From Clostridiales bacterium (GTDB taxonomy: Bacteria > Bacillota > Clostridia > Lachnospirales > Lachnospiraceae): a stretch of 47,058 bases of DNA. Under the pieces are notes generated by a model that saw only the letters and a program-made list of their open reading frames with translations, had not been told where the DNA came from and did not search any database. A program made the translations under genes and the position numbers. Positions 16,171-25,122 of this stretch are shown one piece after another. The DNA lies in contig JALFSR010000070.1 in NCBI GenBank assembly GCA_022778745.1, forward strand, positions 1-47,058. The letters are read 5' to 3'. Position 1 is the first letter of the stretch; the number at the start of each line of letters is the position of its first letter.

Positions 16171-16199
16171 TTGTATCTTTGTTTAGTTTGTAGTATAAT
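16171..16199 (+). promoter_or_regulatory. sigma-A promoter of manA
   Basis: TTGTAT, a 17-bp spacer and TATAAT (16194-16199) lie 60 bases before the manA start. Confidence 0.75.
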
Positions 16200-16259
16200 A
16201 AGACCGTAAGAATTTCTTTGTTCTTGTTGGGAGATAAGATATAAGAAAGGAAACGAATT

Positions 16260-17192
16260 GTGAAAGAATTGTTATTTTTGAATCCAGTATTTAAGGAAAT
16301 GATCTGGGGAGGAAACCGTATGCGTGAAGAATATGGTTATGATATTCCAGGAGATGATACTGGAGAGTGCTGGGCAATTAGTGCACATCCAAATGGAGAT
16401 TGCGTAGTAGAGAATGGCACATATGCAGGAAAAAAGTTAAGCGAACTTTGGTCAGAACAAAGAGAATTATTTGGAAATTATGATAGTGATCGTTATCCTC
16501 TGCTGATTAAGATTATTGATGCAAAAGCAGATTTAAGTATTCAAGTTCATCCAGATGACGATTATGCAAAAGTACATGAAAATGGTTCTCTTGGAAAGAC
16601 AGAATGTTGGTATATTCTTGACTGCGATGACGATGCTACTATTGTAATTGGTCATCATGCAAAAGATCATGAAGAGATGGAGCAGATGATTCGAGAACAA
16701 CGCTGGAAAGAATTTATTCGAGAAATACCGATCAAAAAGGATGATTTCTTCCAGATTAATCCAGGATGTCTCCATGCAATTAAGGGTGGTACATTAATTT
16801 TAGAAACACAGCAAAATAGTGATATTACATATCGTGTTTATGATTATGACCGCCTGTCAAATGGAAAGCCTCGTGAATTACATGTACAGCAGAGTATTGA
16901 TACGATCAAGACTCCATTTGAAGCAAATATCAGCGATATTCAAGTAACAAAAGAAGATCAGGTAACAAAGGCTCATTTTGTAACATGCCCATATTATTCC
17001 GTAGAAAAATATGATATTAGTGGAAGTTGGAGTCATGAATTCAAAGGATACTTTACAAATGTCAGTGTACTGGACGGAGAAGGAAGCTTGAATGGAATTT
17101 CTTTAAAGAAAGGACAGCATTTTATTATTCCAAATGGATATGGCGAATGTAAATTTGAGGGTAATTTGAGTGTTATCTGCTCTGAACCATAA
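16260..17192 (+). CDS. manA: mannose-6-phosphate isomerase, class I
   Basis: The 310-residue enzyme interconverts mannose-6-phosphate and fructose-6-phosphate. The zinc site is visible: SIQVHPDDDYA with Gln and His near residues 97-99, KTECWYIL with Glu, and a later His in NPGCLHAIKGG. The Arg motif of the active site lies in DITYRVYDYDR. The length is typical of the short Firmicutes form. Translation starts at GTG after AAAGGAAA. It is a single gene with its own promoter and terminator. Confidence 0.93.
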   Translation: MKELLFLNPVFKEMIWGGNRMREEYGYDIPGDDTGECWAISAHPNGDCVVENGTYAGKKLSELWSEQRELFGNYDSDRYPLLIKIIDAKADLSIQVHPDDDYAKVHENGSLGKTECWYILDCDDDATIVIGHHAKDHEEMEQMIREQRWKEFIREIPIKKDDFFQINPGCLHAIKGGTLILETQQNSDITYRVYDYDRLSNGKPRELHVQQSIDTIKTPFEANISDIQVTKEDQVTKAHFVTCPYYSVEKYDISGSWSHEFKGYFTNVSVLDGEGSLNGISLKKGQHFIIPNGYGECKFEGNLSVICSEP

Positions 17193-17204
17193 TTAAGAAC
17201 AAGA

Positions 17205-17299
17205 AAACAACCCGATTATATGTGCTTATTTTGAAGAGTATTTTAAAAAATTAAAAGAATACTTGCAAATAGAGGTATAATAATCGGGTTGTTTTTTTA
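17205..17299 (+). terminator. terminator of manA
   Basis: AACAACCCGATTAT pairs with ATAATCGGGTTGTT and a run of seven T follows. The large loop holds an inner AGTATTTTAA/TTAAAAGAATACT stem. Confidence 0.75.
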
Positions 17300-17388
17300 T
17301 TTGCACAAAAGCATAAGAAAAGCAGAAAGGCTTGAATATAGTGAAATGGACTCAAAATGTCCGTTTTATTTTGCATATAAGAAAATCA

Positions 17389-17417
17389 TTGTATTGCTAT
17401 GCATTTTGTATTATAAT
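17389..17417 (+). promoter_or_regulatory. sigma-A promoter of xpaC-telA
   Basis: TTGTAT at 17389-17394, a 17-bp spacer and TATAAT at 17412-17417. Because it lies inside the long in-frame extension of the next gene, the upstream start at 17332 can be set aside. Confidence 0.72.
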
Positions 17418-17514
17418 AATAAAATATTGGAACGATTGTTTCCTGTACATAAATATAGATAGATGGTGGAGAACAAATAGTGAGATTGATGAGACGATAA
17501 AGTGGAGGACTGAG

Positions 17515-18855
17515 ATGAGTAAATATGATTTATCAGACCTTATGGAGCAAGTGCAAAAAGCAATTGAGTCTGTAGATTATAAAAAATTAAATGAAGATAT
17601 ATCAGAGACGATTCATTCTGCTGTAAGTGAAGTGAAAAAAAGTCTTAACGTACCGAATAATATGAATCGCAAAGATAAGAAAGATATCTATGAAGAAGAT
17701 GATACGCTGCATGGATATAAAGATTATAAAGAAGTGAATGATTCAGGTAAAGCAGCTGATACACAATCTGTAAACAAGAATGATTCCAAAGAACAAAGTA
17801 AGTATTTCTATAAAGGAGCGACGCAGTATACACGAAAAAAGGAAAGAAATAGAGCTTCTTCCTATAAAGACAACAGTCAGACACAATATGTTGTTCCTGC
17901 CAAAAATATAGGAAGTGTTTCTGGTGTTTTAATGACAGTGTTTGGATCAATTGGAGGAGTATCATTTGGGCTGCCACTGCTCATTTGTTCTGTGATGTGG
18001 CTGACAGAGGAGTTTACTGGAAGTGATTTTGCAGTGACAGCTGCAGTGCTTATACCGTTTTTTATTACTTCATTGATTTTATTTATAAGAGGCATTTGTC
18101 TGAATACGAGAGTTTCCCGATTCAAGAAGTATTTAAGACGAATAGGAAATAAAAGTGTATGCAGCATTCAAGATCTTGCTCTAACGATTCAAAAGCCAGA
18201 AAATTATGTAGTAAAAGATCTTAGAAAAATGATTTATATAGGAATGTTTCCAGAAGGACATATGGATGAACAGCAAAAATGTTTCATTGCAGATCATAAG
18301 ACATACGATTATTATTTAGAGTCAAAGCAGCAGTTAGAGCAGCGGCTAAGAGAGGAAGAGCAGCAGGCGGCAGAGCAAAAAAAACGAGAAGAAACCGAAG
18401 ATCCAAGACAGAAAGAATTACGCTTTGTTATTGAGACAGGAAGAAATTATGTTGCTCAGATTCGTGAAGTGAATGATGCACTTCCAGAGGAAGAGATTTC
18501 AAAAAAACTGAATCGGATGGAAACAATTATTACTCAGATTTTTGCATGTATTGAAGTGCATCCAGAAAAGCTTCCAGATATTACGAAGTTTTTGGATTAT
18601 TATATGCCGGCGACGATAAAACTCGTTCATGCATATAGAAAACTGGAACATGAGCCGATTCAGACGGAAAATATTATTTCCTCTAAGCAAGAAATTCGTC
18701 AAATATTGGATACAATCAATGAGGCGTTCCAAAACCTGATGAATAGTCTTTATGATGATATGGCAATGGATATTTCTGCAGACATTTCTGTTTTAAAGAC
18801 GATGCTTAGGCAAGAAGGACTGACAGGCAGAGATTTTGATATTAATAATAATTAA
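17515..18855 (+). CDS. xpaC: XpaC-like 5-bromo-4-chloroindolyl phosphate hydrolysis family protein
   Basis: The 446-residue protein has a charged N-terminal third, two membrane segments (about residues 136-162 and 172-192), and a long C-terminal helical domain with coiled coil (QQLEQRLREEEQQAAEQ). The C-terminal sequence LDYYMPATIKLVHAYRKLE matches the XpaC family. The family name comes from a Bacillus subtilis phenotype; the molecular role is unknown. It typically pairs with TelA, as here. Met1 at 17515 follows GTGGAGGACTGAG and gives the usual SKYDLSDL start. Confidence 0.85.
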   Translation: MSKYDLSDLMEQVQKAIESVDYKKLNEDISETIHSAVSEVKKSLNVPNNMNRKDKKDIYEEDDTLHGYKDYKEVNDSGKAADTQSVNKNDSKEQSKYFYKGATQYTRKKERNRASSYKDNSQTQYVVPAKNIGSVSGVLMTVFGSIGGVSFGLPLLICSVMWLTEEFTGSDFAVTAAVLIPFFITSLILFIRGICLNTRVSRFKKYLRRIGNKSVCSIQDLALTIQKPENYVVKDLRKMIYIGMFPEGHMDEQQKCFIADHKTYDYYLESKQQLEQRLREEEQQAAEQKKREETEDPRQKELRFVIETGRNYVAQIREVNDALPEEEISKKLNRMETIITQIFACIEVHPEKLPDITKFLDYYMPATIKLVHAYRKLEHEPIQTENIISSKQEIRQILDTINEAFQNLMNSLYDDMAMDISADISVLKTMLRQEGLTGRDFDINNN

Positions 18856-18869
18856 GAGAGGAACTTAAT

Positions 18870-20015
18870 ATGGGAGAACAAATGGATGATTTATTAAATG
18901 ATCTTCAGACAGGACCGACATTAACATTTGATGCACCGATGGAAGAAGAAAAGAAGGCTCCAATTATAGAGAAGCCAGAGTGGGAAGAAGTGCAGTTAAG
19001 CGAGGAAGAGAAAAAAATGGTAGACCAATTTTCCAAGCAGATTCAGTTGAATAATTCTCAGATGATTCTTCAGTATGGAGTAGGGGCACAAAAAAAGATT
19101 TCTGCATTTTCCAAGACAACATTAGATAAGGTAAAGACAAAGGATCTTGGAGAAGTTGGAGATATGCTGACAGATCTGACACAGAGTTTAAAAAATTTTG
19201 GAGAAGAAGAGGAAGACAAAGGTTTTTTCAAAAGCTTTTTTAAAAAACCTTCCGATAAGATTCAAAATATGAAAATAAAGTATCAGAGTGCCGAACAAAA
19301 TGTAGATAAAATCGTAAAGATGCTCGAAGCACATCAAGTACAGCTTATGAAAGATATTGCTGTAATGGATCAGCTGTATGAATTAAATAAAGTATATTTT
19401 AAAGAATTGTCGATGTATATTATGGCAGGAAAGAAAAAATTGGAAGAAGTACGTCAGACAGATTTGCCGAAATTATTGAATAAGGCAACAGCATCTGGAC
19501 GTCCAGAAGATGGACAGGAAGTGAATGATCTTCAGGCAATGTGTGACCGATTTGAGAAAAAAATTCACGATCTGGAGCTGACACGTATGATTTCTCTGCA
19601 GACAGCACCTCAGATTCGTATGCTGCAGAACAATGATACATTAATGACAGAAAAAATTCAGTCAACGATTGTGAATACGATTCCGCTTTGGAAGAGCCAG
19701 ATGGTGCTTGCACTTGGAGTACAGCATTCTGCACAGGCAGCAAAAGCGCAGCGTGAAGTTACCGACTTGACGAATCAGCTGCTGCAAAAAAATGCAGAGA
19801 CATTAAAAATGTCTACGATCGCAACTGCAAAAGAGTCTGAACGTGGTATTGTAGATTTAGAAACATTAAAAAAGACAAACGAATCATTAATTCAAACAAT
19901 TGATGAAGTATTTAAAATTCAAGAAGAAGGACGGCAAAAACGAAGAGAGGCAGAAGTACAATTGCGTCGAATGGAAGATGAGTTAAAACATAAACTGCTT
20001 CAAGTCAGCAGATAA
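18870..20015 (+). CDS. telA: TelA/YceH family toxic anion resistance protein
   Basis: The 381-residue protein is almost wholly alpha-helical with an acidic N-terminus. The motifs QLMKDIAVMDQLYELN and QIRMLQNNDTLMTEKIQ, and the C-terminal TNESLIQTIDEVFKIQ, are typical of TelA family proteins linked to tellurite and cell-envelope stress resistance. Its biochemical role is not settled. It lies 14 bases after xpaC, the conserved pair in Firmicutes, and would act with it at the membrane. Confidence 0.9.
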   Translation: MGEQMDDLLNDLQTGPTLTFDAPMEEEKKAPIIEKPEWEEVQLSEEEKKMVDQFSKQIQLNNSQMILQYGVGAQKKISAFSKTTLDKVKTKDLGEVGDMLTDLTQSLKNFGEEEEDKGFFKSFFKKPSDKIQNMKIKYQSAEQNVDKIVKMLEAHQVQLMKDIAVMDQLYELNKVYFKELSMYIMAGKKKLEEVRQTDLPKLLNKATASGRPEDGQEVNDLQAMCDRFEKKIHDLELTRMISLQTAPQIRMLQNNDTLMTEKIQSTIVNTIPLWKSQMVLALGVQHSAQAAKAQREVTDLTNQLLQKNAETLKMSTIATAKESERGIVDLETLKKTNESLIQTIDEVFKIQEEGRQKRREAEVQLRRMEDELKHKLLQVSR

Positions 20016-20237
20016 TATGATTTTTGTATAATTCAGAAAAAATACTTCTGTATACGTGTATACCGATAGTGGAAACATGGATATCCTTCGCTAAAAATGG
20101 AAATAAATATAGAGAAAAGAGAGAAAAATATAGAAAATATAAGTGAAAAGTATAAAAAAAGCATAATAGTGTAAATTTGAAAATATAGAAATTGTAGAAA
20201 AACCTTGAAAATATGCCAAAAAAGGTCGAAAATTATT
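20016..20237. other. AT-rich spacer upstream of opp promoter
   Basis: No gene is seen. The stretch is dominated by repeated GAAAATATAGA-like sequence from 20097 to 20220, likely an AT-rich upstream region of the strong opp promoter. Confidence 0.4.
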
Positions 20238-20266
20238 TTGACATTATTGAGCAATTATGATATAAT
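20238..20266 (+). promoter_or_regulatory. consensus sigma-A promoter of opp operon
   Basis: TTGACA, a 17-bp spacer and TATAAT are a perfect consensus, about 78 bases before the oppA start. Confidence 0.9.
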
Positions 20267-20343
20267 CGTAATGTTAAAGTCTTAATGAAAGATGATATTA
20301 TGGGATATTAATAATATGATCAAAAAAAAGGAGGTCTGTATTT

Positions 20344-22032
20344 ATGAGGAAAAAAGTAGTTGCGTTTCTGTTAGCTTCTGCTATGGTGTTCTCAACAGTG
20401 GCATGTGGCGGTAATGGGAATACAACAGATAACACTGATAAGAATACGACAGGCAGTGCAGCAGAAAATACAACAAATGATGAGCAAGGCGACAGAAGTA
20501 TGTATCCAGGAACAGAGGAGGAAGGTGCTATTACATTTAACTTAACTTCTGAACCACCGGATATGTGTTCTCTTACAACAACAGACGTAACATCTGGTAA
20601 TGTACTTCGTCAGATTATGGAGCCACTTGTATGTCTCGACGAACATGATGAACCAACAGAAGGTGTTGCTACAAAGTGGAAAGTAAGTGACGATGGTTTA
20701 ATCTATACATTTACACTTCGTGAAGGAATGAAGTGGACAAATGGAGAACCAGTTACAGCTCATGATTTTGAGTATGCATGGAAGAAAATATTAAATCCAG
20801 AGACAGCAGCAGAATATGCATATTTTGCTTATGTTTTAAAGAATGGTGAAGCTTATAATAATGGTAACTGCAGTGCAGATGAAGTTGGTGTAAAGGCAAC
20901 AAGTGATTATGAATTAGTAGTTACTTTGGAAAATCCTACTGCATATTTTGTAAAGAGTTTATCATTTTATTCTTTCTATCCATTGAATCAGAAGGCATAT
21001 GAAGAATACGGTGATAAATACGGTACAGATGCAGATAAGATTGTAACAAATGGTGCGTTTACGATGAAAGAGTGGAAGCATCAAAATGAGATCGTTCTGG
21101 AAAAGAACCCTGATTTCTATAATGCAGATAAAGTTGGTGTTGATAAGATCTATATGTTAATGATGGAAAATACAAGTACAACACTGAATTCCTTCCAGAC
21201 AGGCGAAGCTGATATTGTTGGTTTGTCAGGAGATCAGAGTGACTTATTAGAGAGCGAAGGCTTTGATGTATTCAATTATAATGACGGTTCATGTGCATAT
21301 TTGGAATATAACCTGAACAATAAGTATCTTGCAAATGAAAATTTACGTCTGGCACTTGGTGCAGCAATAGACACTTCTGTAATTGCTGAGAATGTAATTA
21401 AGAATGGTACAAAAGCTCCTACTGGATTTACTCCAGAAGCGATCTTAGGTCTTGAAAAACCATTCCCAGAAGAAGTAGGACAGACAATTATCGGATATAA
21501 TCCAGACAAAGCAAAAGAATTATATGATAAGGCAGTAGAAGAATTAGGAGAAATTCCTAAGCTGACAATCATTACAGATGATGGAGATGCTGCTGCGAAG
21601 TCTTGTACATTTATTCAGGAAGAGATTAAGAAAAATCTTGGTCTTGAAGTTGAAATTCAGCAGATGACATTTAAGAACCGTTTAGCTAGAATGACAGCGC
21701 AGGATTTTGATATTGTAATGGCTCTTTGGGGACCAGATTACAATGACCCGATGACATTCCTTGATTTATGGGAGACAAATGGTGGTAATAACCATACGGG
21801 ATGGAGTAATAAAGAGTATGACGAACTTTTAAGTAAGATTCGTAAAGAAGTAGATGAAAAGGAACGTATGAATTACTTATATGAGGCAGAAAAGCTTGTT
21901 ATGGCAGAACAGCCAGTTTCTCCAATTTACTGGAGATCTAAGGCATATGCAGTAAGTGATAAAATTGAATCTGGCGTTGTTCGTACTGCATTCCAGGATA
22001 TCAACTTAAAATACGTACAGTTAAGAAAATAA
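20344..22032 (+). CDS. oppA: oligopeptide-binding lipoprotein OppA
   Basis: The 562-residue lipoprotein has a basic start, a hydrophobic segment and the lipobox STVAC (Cys near residue 21), then a Thr/Asn-rich linker. It is a family 5 solute-binding protein: EPVTAHDFEYAWKKILNP, ENPTAYFVKSLSFY and NGAFTMKEWKHQNEI are typical landmarks. It captures peptides outside the membrane for the permease encoded next. AAAAGGAGG precedes the ATG. As first gene behind a consensus promoter and before a hairpin, it is probably the most abundant product of the operon. Confidence 0.93.
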   Translation: MRKKVVAFLLASAMVFSTVACGGNGNTTDNTDKNTTGSAAENTTNDEQGDRSMYPGTEEEGAITFNLTSEPPDMCSLTTTDVTSGNVLRQIMEPLVCLDEHDEPTEGVATKWKVSDDGLIYTFTLREGMKWTNGEPVTAHDFEYAWKKILNPETAAEYAYFAYVLKNGEAYNNGNCSADEVGVKATSDYELVVTLENPTAYFVKSLSFYSFYPLNQKAYEEYGDKYGTDADKIVTNGAFTMKEWKHQNEIVLEKNPDFYNADKVGVDKIYMLMMENTSTTLNSFQTGEADIVGLSGDQSDLLESEGFDVFNYNDGSCAYLEYNLNNKYLANENLRLALGAAIDTSVIAENVIKNGTKAPTGFTPEAILGLEKPFPEEVGQTIIGYNPDKAKELYDKAVEELGEIPKLTIITDDGDAAAKSCTFIQEEIKKNLGLEVEIQQMTFKNRLARMTAQDFDIVMALWGPDYNDPMTFLDLWETNGGNNHTGWSNKEYDELLSKIRKEVDEKERMNYLYEAEKLVMAEQPVSPIYWRSKAYAVSDKIESGVVRTAFQDINLKYVQLRK

Positions 22033-22053
22033 TTCAAGTGTTAACTTAAATTT

Positions 22054-22091
22054 TAGGATGGGGTCGGGAATCATTCCAGGCCCCATTCTAA
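22054..22091 (+). promoter_or_regulatory. intercistronic hairpin after oppA
   Basis: TAGGATGGGGTC pairs with GGCCCCATTCTA allowing G-U pairs, with an inner GGAAT/ATTCC stem. No T run follows, so it more likely stabilises or partly attenuates the mRNA than ends it. Confidence 0.55.
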
Positions 22092-22228
22092 ATTCTAAAA
22101 TAACCTTTATTTAACAATTTCGCAGAGAGACTCTCTATAAGTAGTGAAGAGTTTCTAAAATAGATTATTTATTACTATATTTAAAAGACTAGTGATTTGA
22201 TATAATGAATAAAAAGGAGGTAAAAAAA

Positions 22229-23158
22229 TTGGCAAAATATATTATGAAGCGTATTGGTTACGCAATCGCTACATTATTTGTACTTAGTTTGCTTACATTT
22301 TTTATGATGAGAGCATTGCCAGGCGATCCATTTATCGGAGAGCGCAGTCTTCCAGATGCGACGATGAAAGCTTTGGAAGCAAAGTATGGACTTGACAAGC
22401 CTGTTATGGAACAGTTCCTTATATATATGAAAAATGCACTCCACGGAGATTTTGGTGTTTCTATGAGCTTCGAAGGAAGAGGAATTTCTGATATTATCGC
22501 AGATGCATTTCCATATTCATTTGACTTAGGAATTCGTTCTCTTATCTTTGCAACAATTATGGGAATTTTATTAGGTACATTGGCAGCAGTAAAAAGAGAA
22601 AGTTCATGGGATACAGTTTCTATGCTGATTGCTATTATTGGTGTATCTATTCCTAGCTTCTTGATTGGTGCATTATTACAGTATATTTTTGGTGTAAAGT
22701 TAAAATGGCTGCCAGTTACGGGATGGAAGACATTCAAACATACATTATTGCCGTCGTTTGCGTTAAGTTTTGGTTCAATTGCAACGATTTCCCGATTAAT
22801 GCGTACAAGTATGCTTGATGTACTTGGTCAGGATTATATTAAGACAGCGAAATCAAAAGGTCTTTCTCAGTCAAAGATTATATGGAAACATGCAGTCCGT
22901 AATGCGATTATGCCAGTTATCACAGTACTTGGTCCAATCGCTGCCGGTGTTTTAACAGGTACTTTTGTTATTGAAAACTTATTTGCAATTCCTGGACTTG
23001 GAAAGATGTTTGTTTTAGGTGTTCAGCAGCAAGATTATACGTTAATCTCTGGTACAACATTGTTTTACGGAGCATTTTTGATTATTGCCTGTCTTATTGT
23101 TGACTTATTATATGGATTGATTGATCCAAGAGTGAAACTTACAGGCGGAAAGGAGTAA
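22229..23158 (+). CDS. oppB: oligopeptide ABC transporter permease OppB
   Basis: The 309-residue membrane protein has about six membrane segments. The early RALPGDPF motif and the loop RTSMLDVLGQDYIKTAKSKG followed by HAVRNAIMP (EAA motif) identify a DppB/OppB permease. I chose the TTG at 22229, with AAGGAGG 8 bases upstream. The in-frame ATG at 22205 lies ahead of that site and has none of its own. Confidence 0.9.
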   Translation: MAKYIMKRIGYAIATLFVLSLLTFFMMRALPGDPFIGERSLPDATMKALEAKYGLDKPVMEQFLIYMKNALHGDFGVSMSFEGRGISDIIADAFPYSFDLGIRSLIFATIMGILLGTLAAVKRESSWDTVSMLIAIIGVSIPSFLIGALLQYIFGVKLKWLPVTGWKTFKHTLLPSFALSFGSIATISRLMRTSMLDVLGQDYIKTAKSKGLSQSKIIWKHAVRNAIMPVITVLGPIAAGVLTGTFVIENLFAIPGLGKMFVLGVQQQDYTLISGTTLFYGAFLIIACLIVDLLYGLIDPRVKLTGGKE

Positions 23159-23162
23159 CGAG

Positions 23163-24101
23163 ATGGCTGCAATTGAAAAAAGTCGTTTTGAATGGGTCGG
23201 ACCAAATAAAGAAAAAAGCGAAGGCATTACTCGCCCAGCAATCAACTTTTGGAAAGATGCATTTATGCGTTTAAAGAAAAATAAAGTTGCGATATTTTGC
23301 ATATTTACAATAATTTTTATTTTGCTGATGGCTATTTTTGTACCGATTTTTTCACCATATACAATTAGTGAGCAGCATATGACACATCAAAATAAAGGAA
23401 TGTTTTATGTAGCAGAAGATGGTCATATGCATTTGTTTGGTACAGATCAGCTTGGACGTGATATGTTTGTCAGAGTGTGGAGTGGTGCACGTGTATCATT
23501 GCTGATTGCATTTGTTGCAGTATTTGTAAATTTAGTTATTGGTATGATCTACGGAGGAATTTCTGGATATATCGGAGGTATGACCGATAATATTATGATG
23601 CGTATCGTTGAAGTTATTAACGGTATTCCATATTTGATGGTAGTTATTTTGCTGACATCAATCATGTCAACGAGAGGTGTGGCAAGTTTAATTGTCGCAT
23701 ATGCAGCAACCGGATGGACGGGTATGGCACGTCTTGTACGTGGTCAGGTTATTCAGTTAAAGGAACAGGAGTTTATTACAGCAGCAAGATTAATGGGTGC
23801 AAAGCCAATGCGTATTATTTTAAAGCATTTGTTGCCGAATACATTAAGTGTTGTTATCGTTAATATTACATTAGCAATTCCAAGTGCCATCTTTACAGAG
23901 GCATACTTAAGCTTTATCGGTCTTGGTGTATCTCCGCCAGCAGCAAGCTGGGGTACATTAGCAAATGAAGGAGTACAGCAGTTCCGTATGTATCCTCATG
24001 AAATGTTTGTTCCAGCGTTCTTCATCTGTATCACAATGCTTGCATTCAATTTACTTGGTGATGGACTTAGAGATGCTTTTGACCCAAGATTAAGACGGTA
24101 G
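23163..24101 (+). CDS. oppC: oligopeptide ABC transporter permease OppC
   Basis: A 312-residue permease with an N-terminal cytoplasmic stretch, one early membrane segment (about residues 42-64), the HLFGTDQLGRDMFVRVWSGA motif typical of DppC/OppC, and an EAA loop at EFITAARLMGAKPMRIILKH. It pairs with OppB to form the channel. It starts 4 bases after oppB, with AAAGGAG upstream. Confidence 0.94.
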   Translation: MAAIEKSRFEWVGPNKEKSEGITRPAINFWKDAFMRLKKNKVAIFCIFTIIFILLMAIFVPIFSPYTISEQHMTHQNKGMFYVAEDGHMHLFGTDQLGRDMFVRVWSGARVSLLIAFVAVFVNLVIGMIYGGISGYIGGMTDNIMMRIVEVINGIPYLMVVILLTSIMSTRGVASLIVAYAATGWTGMARLVRGQVIQLKEQEFITAARLMGAKPMRIILKHLLPNTLSVVIVNITLAIPSAIFTEAYLSFIGLGVSPPAASWGTLANEGVQQFRMYPHEMFVPAFFICITMLAFNLLGDGLRDAFDPRLRR

Positions 24102-24114
24102 TAGGAGGATAGTA

Positions 24115-25122
24115 ATGGAAAAAGTATTATCAGTAGAAAATCTCCATGTATCATTTGATACATATGCTGGAGAAGTAAAAGCCGTTCGTGGTGTATCGTT
24201 TGATCTGCAGCCAGGAGAGATTTTAGCGATCGTAGGAGAGTCTGGATGTGGAAAGTCTGTTACAAGCCAGACATTAATGAAATTAAATCCAATGCCTCCA
24301 GCACGTATTTTATCTGGAAGTAAGATTACGCTGGATGGACATGATATTGTCAACGCTTCTGAAAAAGAAATGCAGAAGATTCGTGGTAATGTAATCAGTA
24401 TGATTTTTCAGGACCCAATGACATGTCTGAATCCAACGATGCAAGTTGGAAATCAGCTTACAGAAGCGATCCGTGAACATAAAAATTTGACAAAACAGCA
24501 GGCAAAAGACGAAGCAATTCGTTTATTAAACTTAGTTCGTATTCCAAATCCAGAGCAGCGTATTAAGCAGTATCCACATGAGTTTTCAGGTGGTATGAGA
24601 CAGAGAGTTATGATTGCGATGGCATTGAGCTGTGCGCCGAAAGTGCTGATTGCCGATGAGCCAACGACAGCTTTAGATGTTACGATTCAAGCTCAGATTA
24701 TGGAATTGTTGCTTGAGATTCGAGAGAAGACAGGAACAGGAGTTATTTTAATTACACATGACCTTGGTGTTGTGGCAAGCGTAGCAGACAAGGTTGCTGT
24801 TATGTATGCTGGTAAGATTGTAGAAAAAGGTCCAGTAAAGGAAATTTTCTATCGTCCGCAGCATCCATATACAAGAGCTCTTTTAAGAAGTCTTCCTACT
24901 GTTGAGACTGAACGCCAGCAGCGTCTTGTATCAATCGCAGGTACTCCTCCAGATTTGTTAAATCCACCAATCGGATGTGGATTTGGCAGCCGTTGTGAAA
25001 ATTGTATGAGAATCTGTAATGAAGAACAGCCAGAAGAATTTATAGTAGGAGCAGATCATACCGCATCTTGTTGGCTTCTTCATAAAGACTGTCCGCCAGA
25101 ATTACGGGGAGGTGCAAAATAA
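24115..25122 (+). CDS. oppD: oligopeptide ABC transporter ATPase OppD
   Basis: The 335-residue ATPase has Walker A GESGCGKSVT, signature FSGGMRQRVMIA, Walker B VLIADEPTTALDVT, and switch His in LITHDLGV. The C-terminal oligopeptide-transporter extension has Cys in CGFGSRCENCMRIC, which in several family members ligates a [4Fe-4S] cluster. It ends on the first base of the oppF start codon. Confidence 0.94.
   Translation: MEKVLSVENLHVSFDTYAGEVKAVRGVSFDLQPGEILAIVGESGCGKSVTSQTLMKLNPMPPARILSGSKITLDGHDIVNASEKEMQKIRGNVISMIFQDPMTCLNPTMQVGNQLTEAIREHKNLTKQQAKDEAIRLLNLVRIPNPEQRIKQYPHEFSGGMRQRVMIAMALSCAPKVLIADEPTTALDVTIQAQIMELLLEIREKTGTGVILITHDLGVVASVADKVAVMYAGKIVEKGPVKEIFYRPQHPYTRALLRSLPTVETERQQRLVSIAGTPPDLLNPPIGCGFGSRCENCMRICNEEQPEEFIVGADHTASCWLLHKDCPPELRGGAK

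Noticed and set aside
17332-17514. 61-codon N-terminal extension of xpaC
   Set aside because: It contains the promoter of the gene (17389-17417), and the family start is at 17515 behind a good binding site.
20097-20220. Repeated GAAAATATAGA-like spacer as a CRISPR array or iteron
   Set aside because: Units are irregular, low in complexity and of no constant spacing.
22126-22139. AGAGAGACTCTCT as a hairpin
   Set aside because: The arms leave a one-base loop, so no RNA hairpin can form. It is a short palindrome without other support.
22205-22228. ATG start of oppB before the AGGAGG
   Set aside because: The ribosome binding site lies inside this extension and points to the TTG at 22229.
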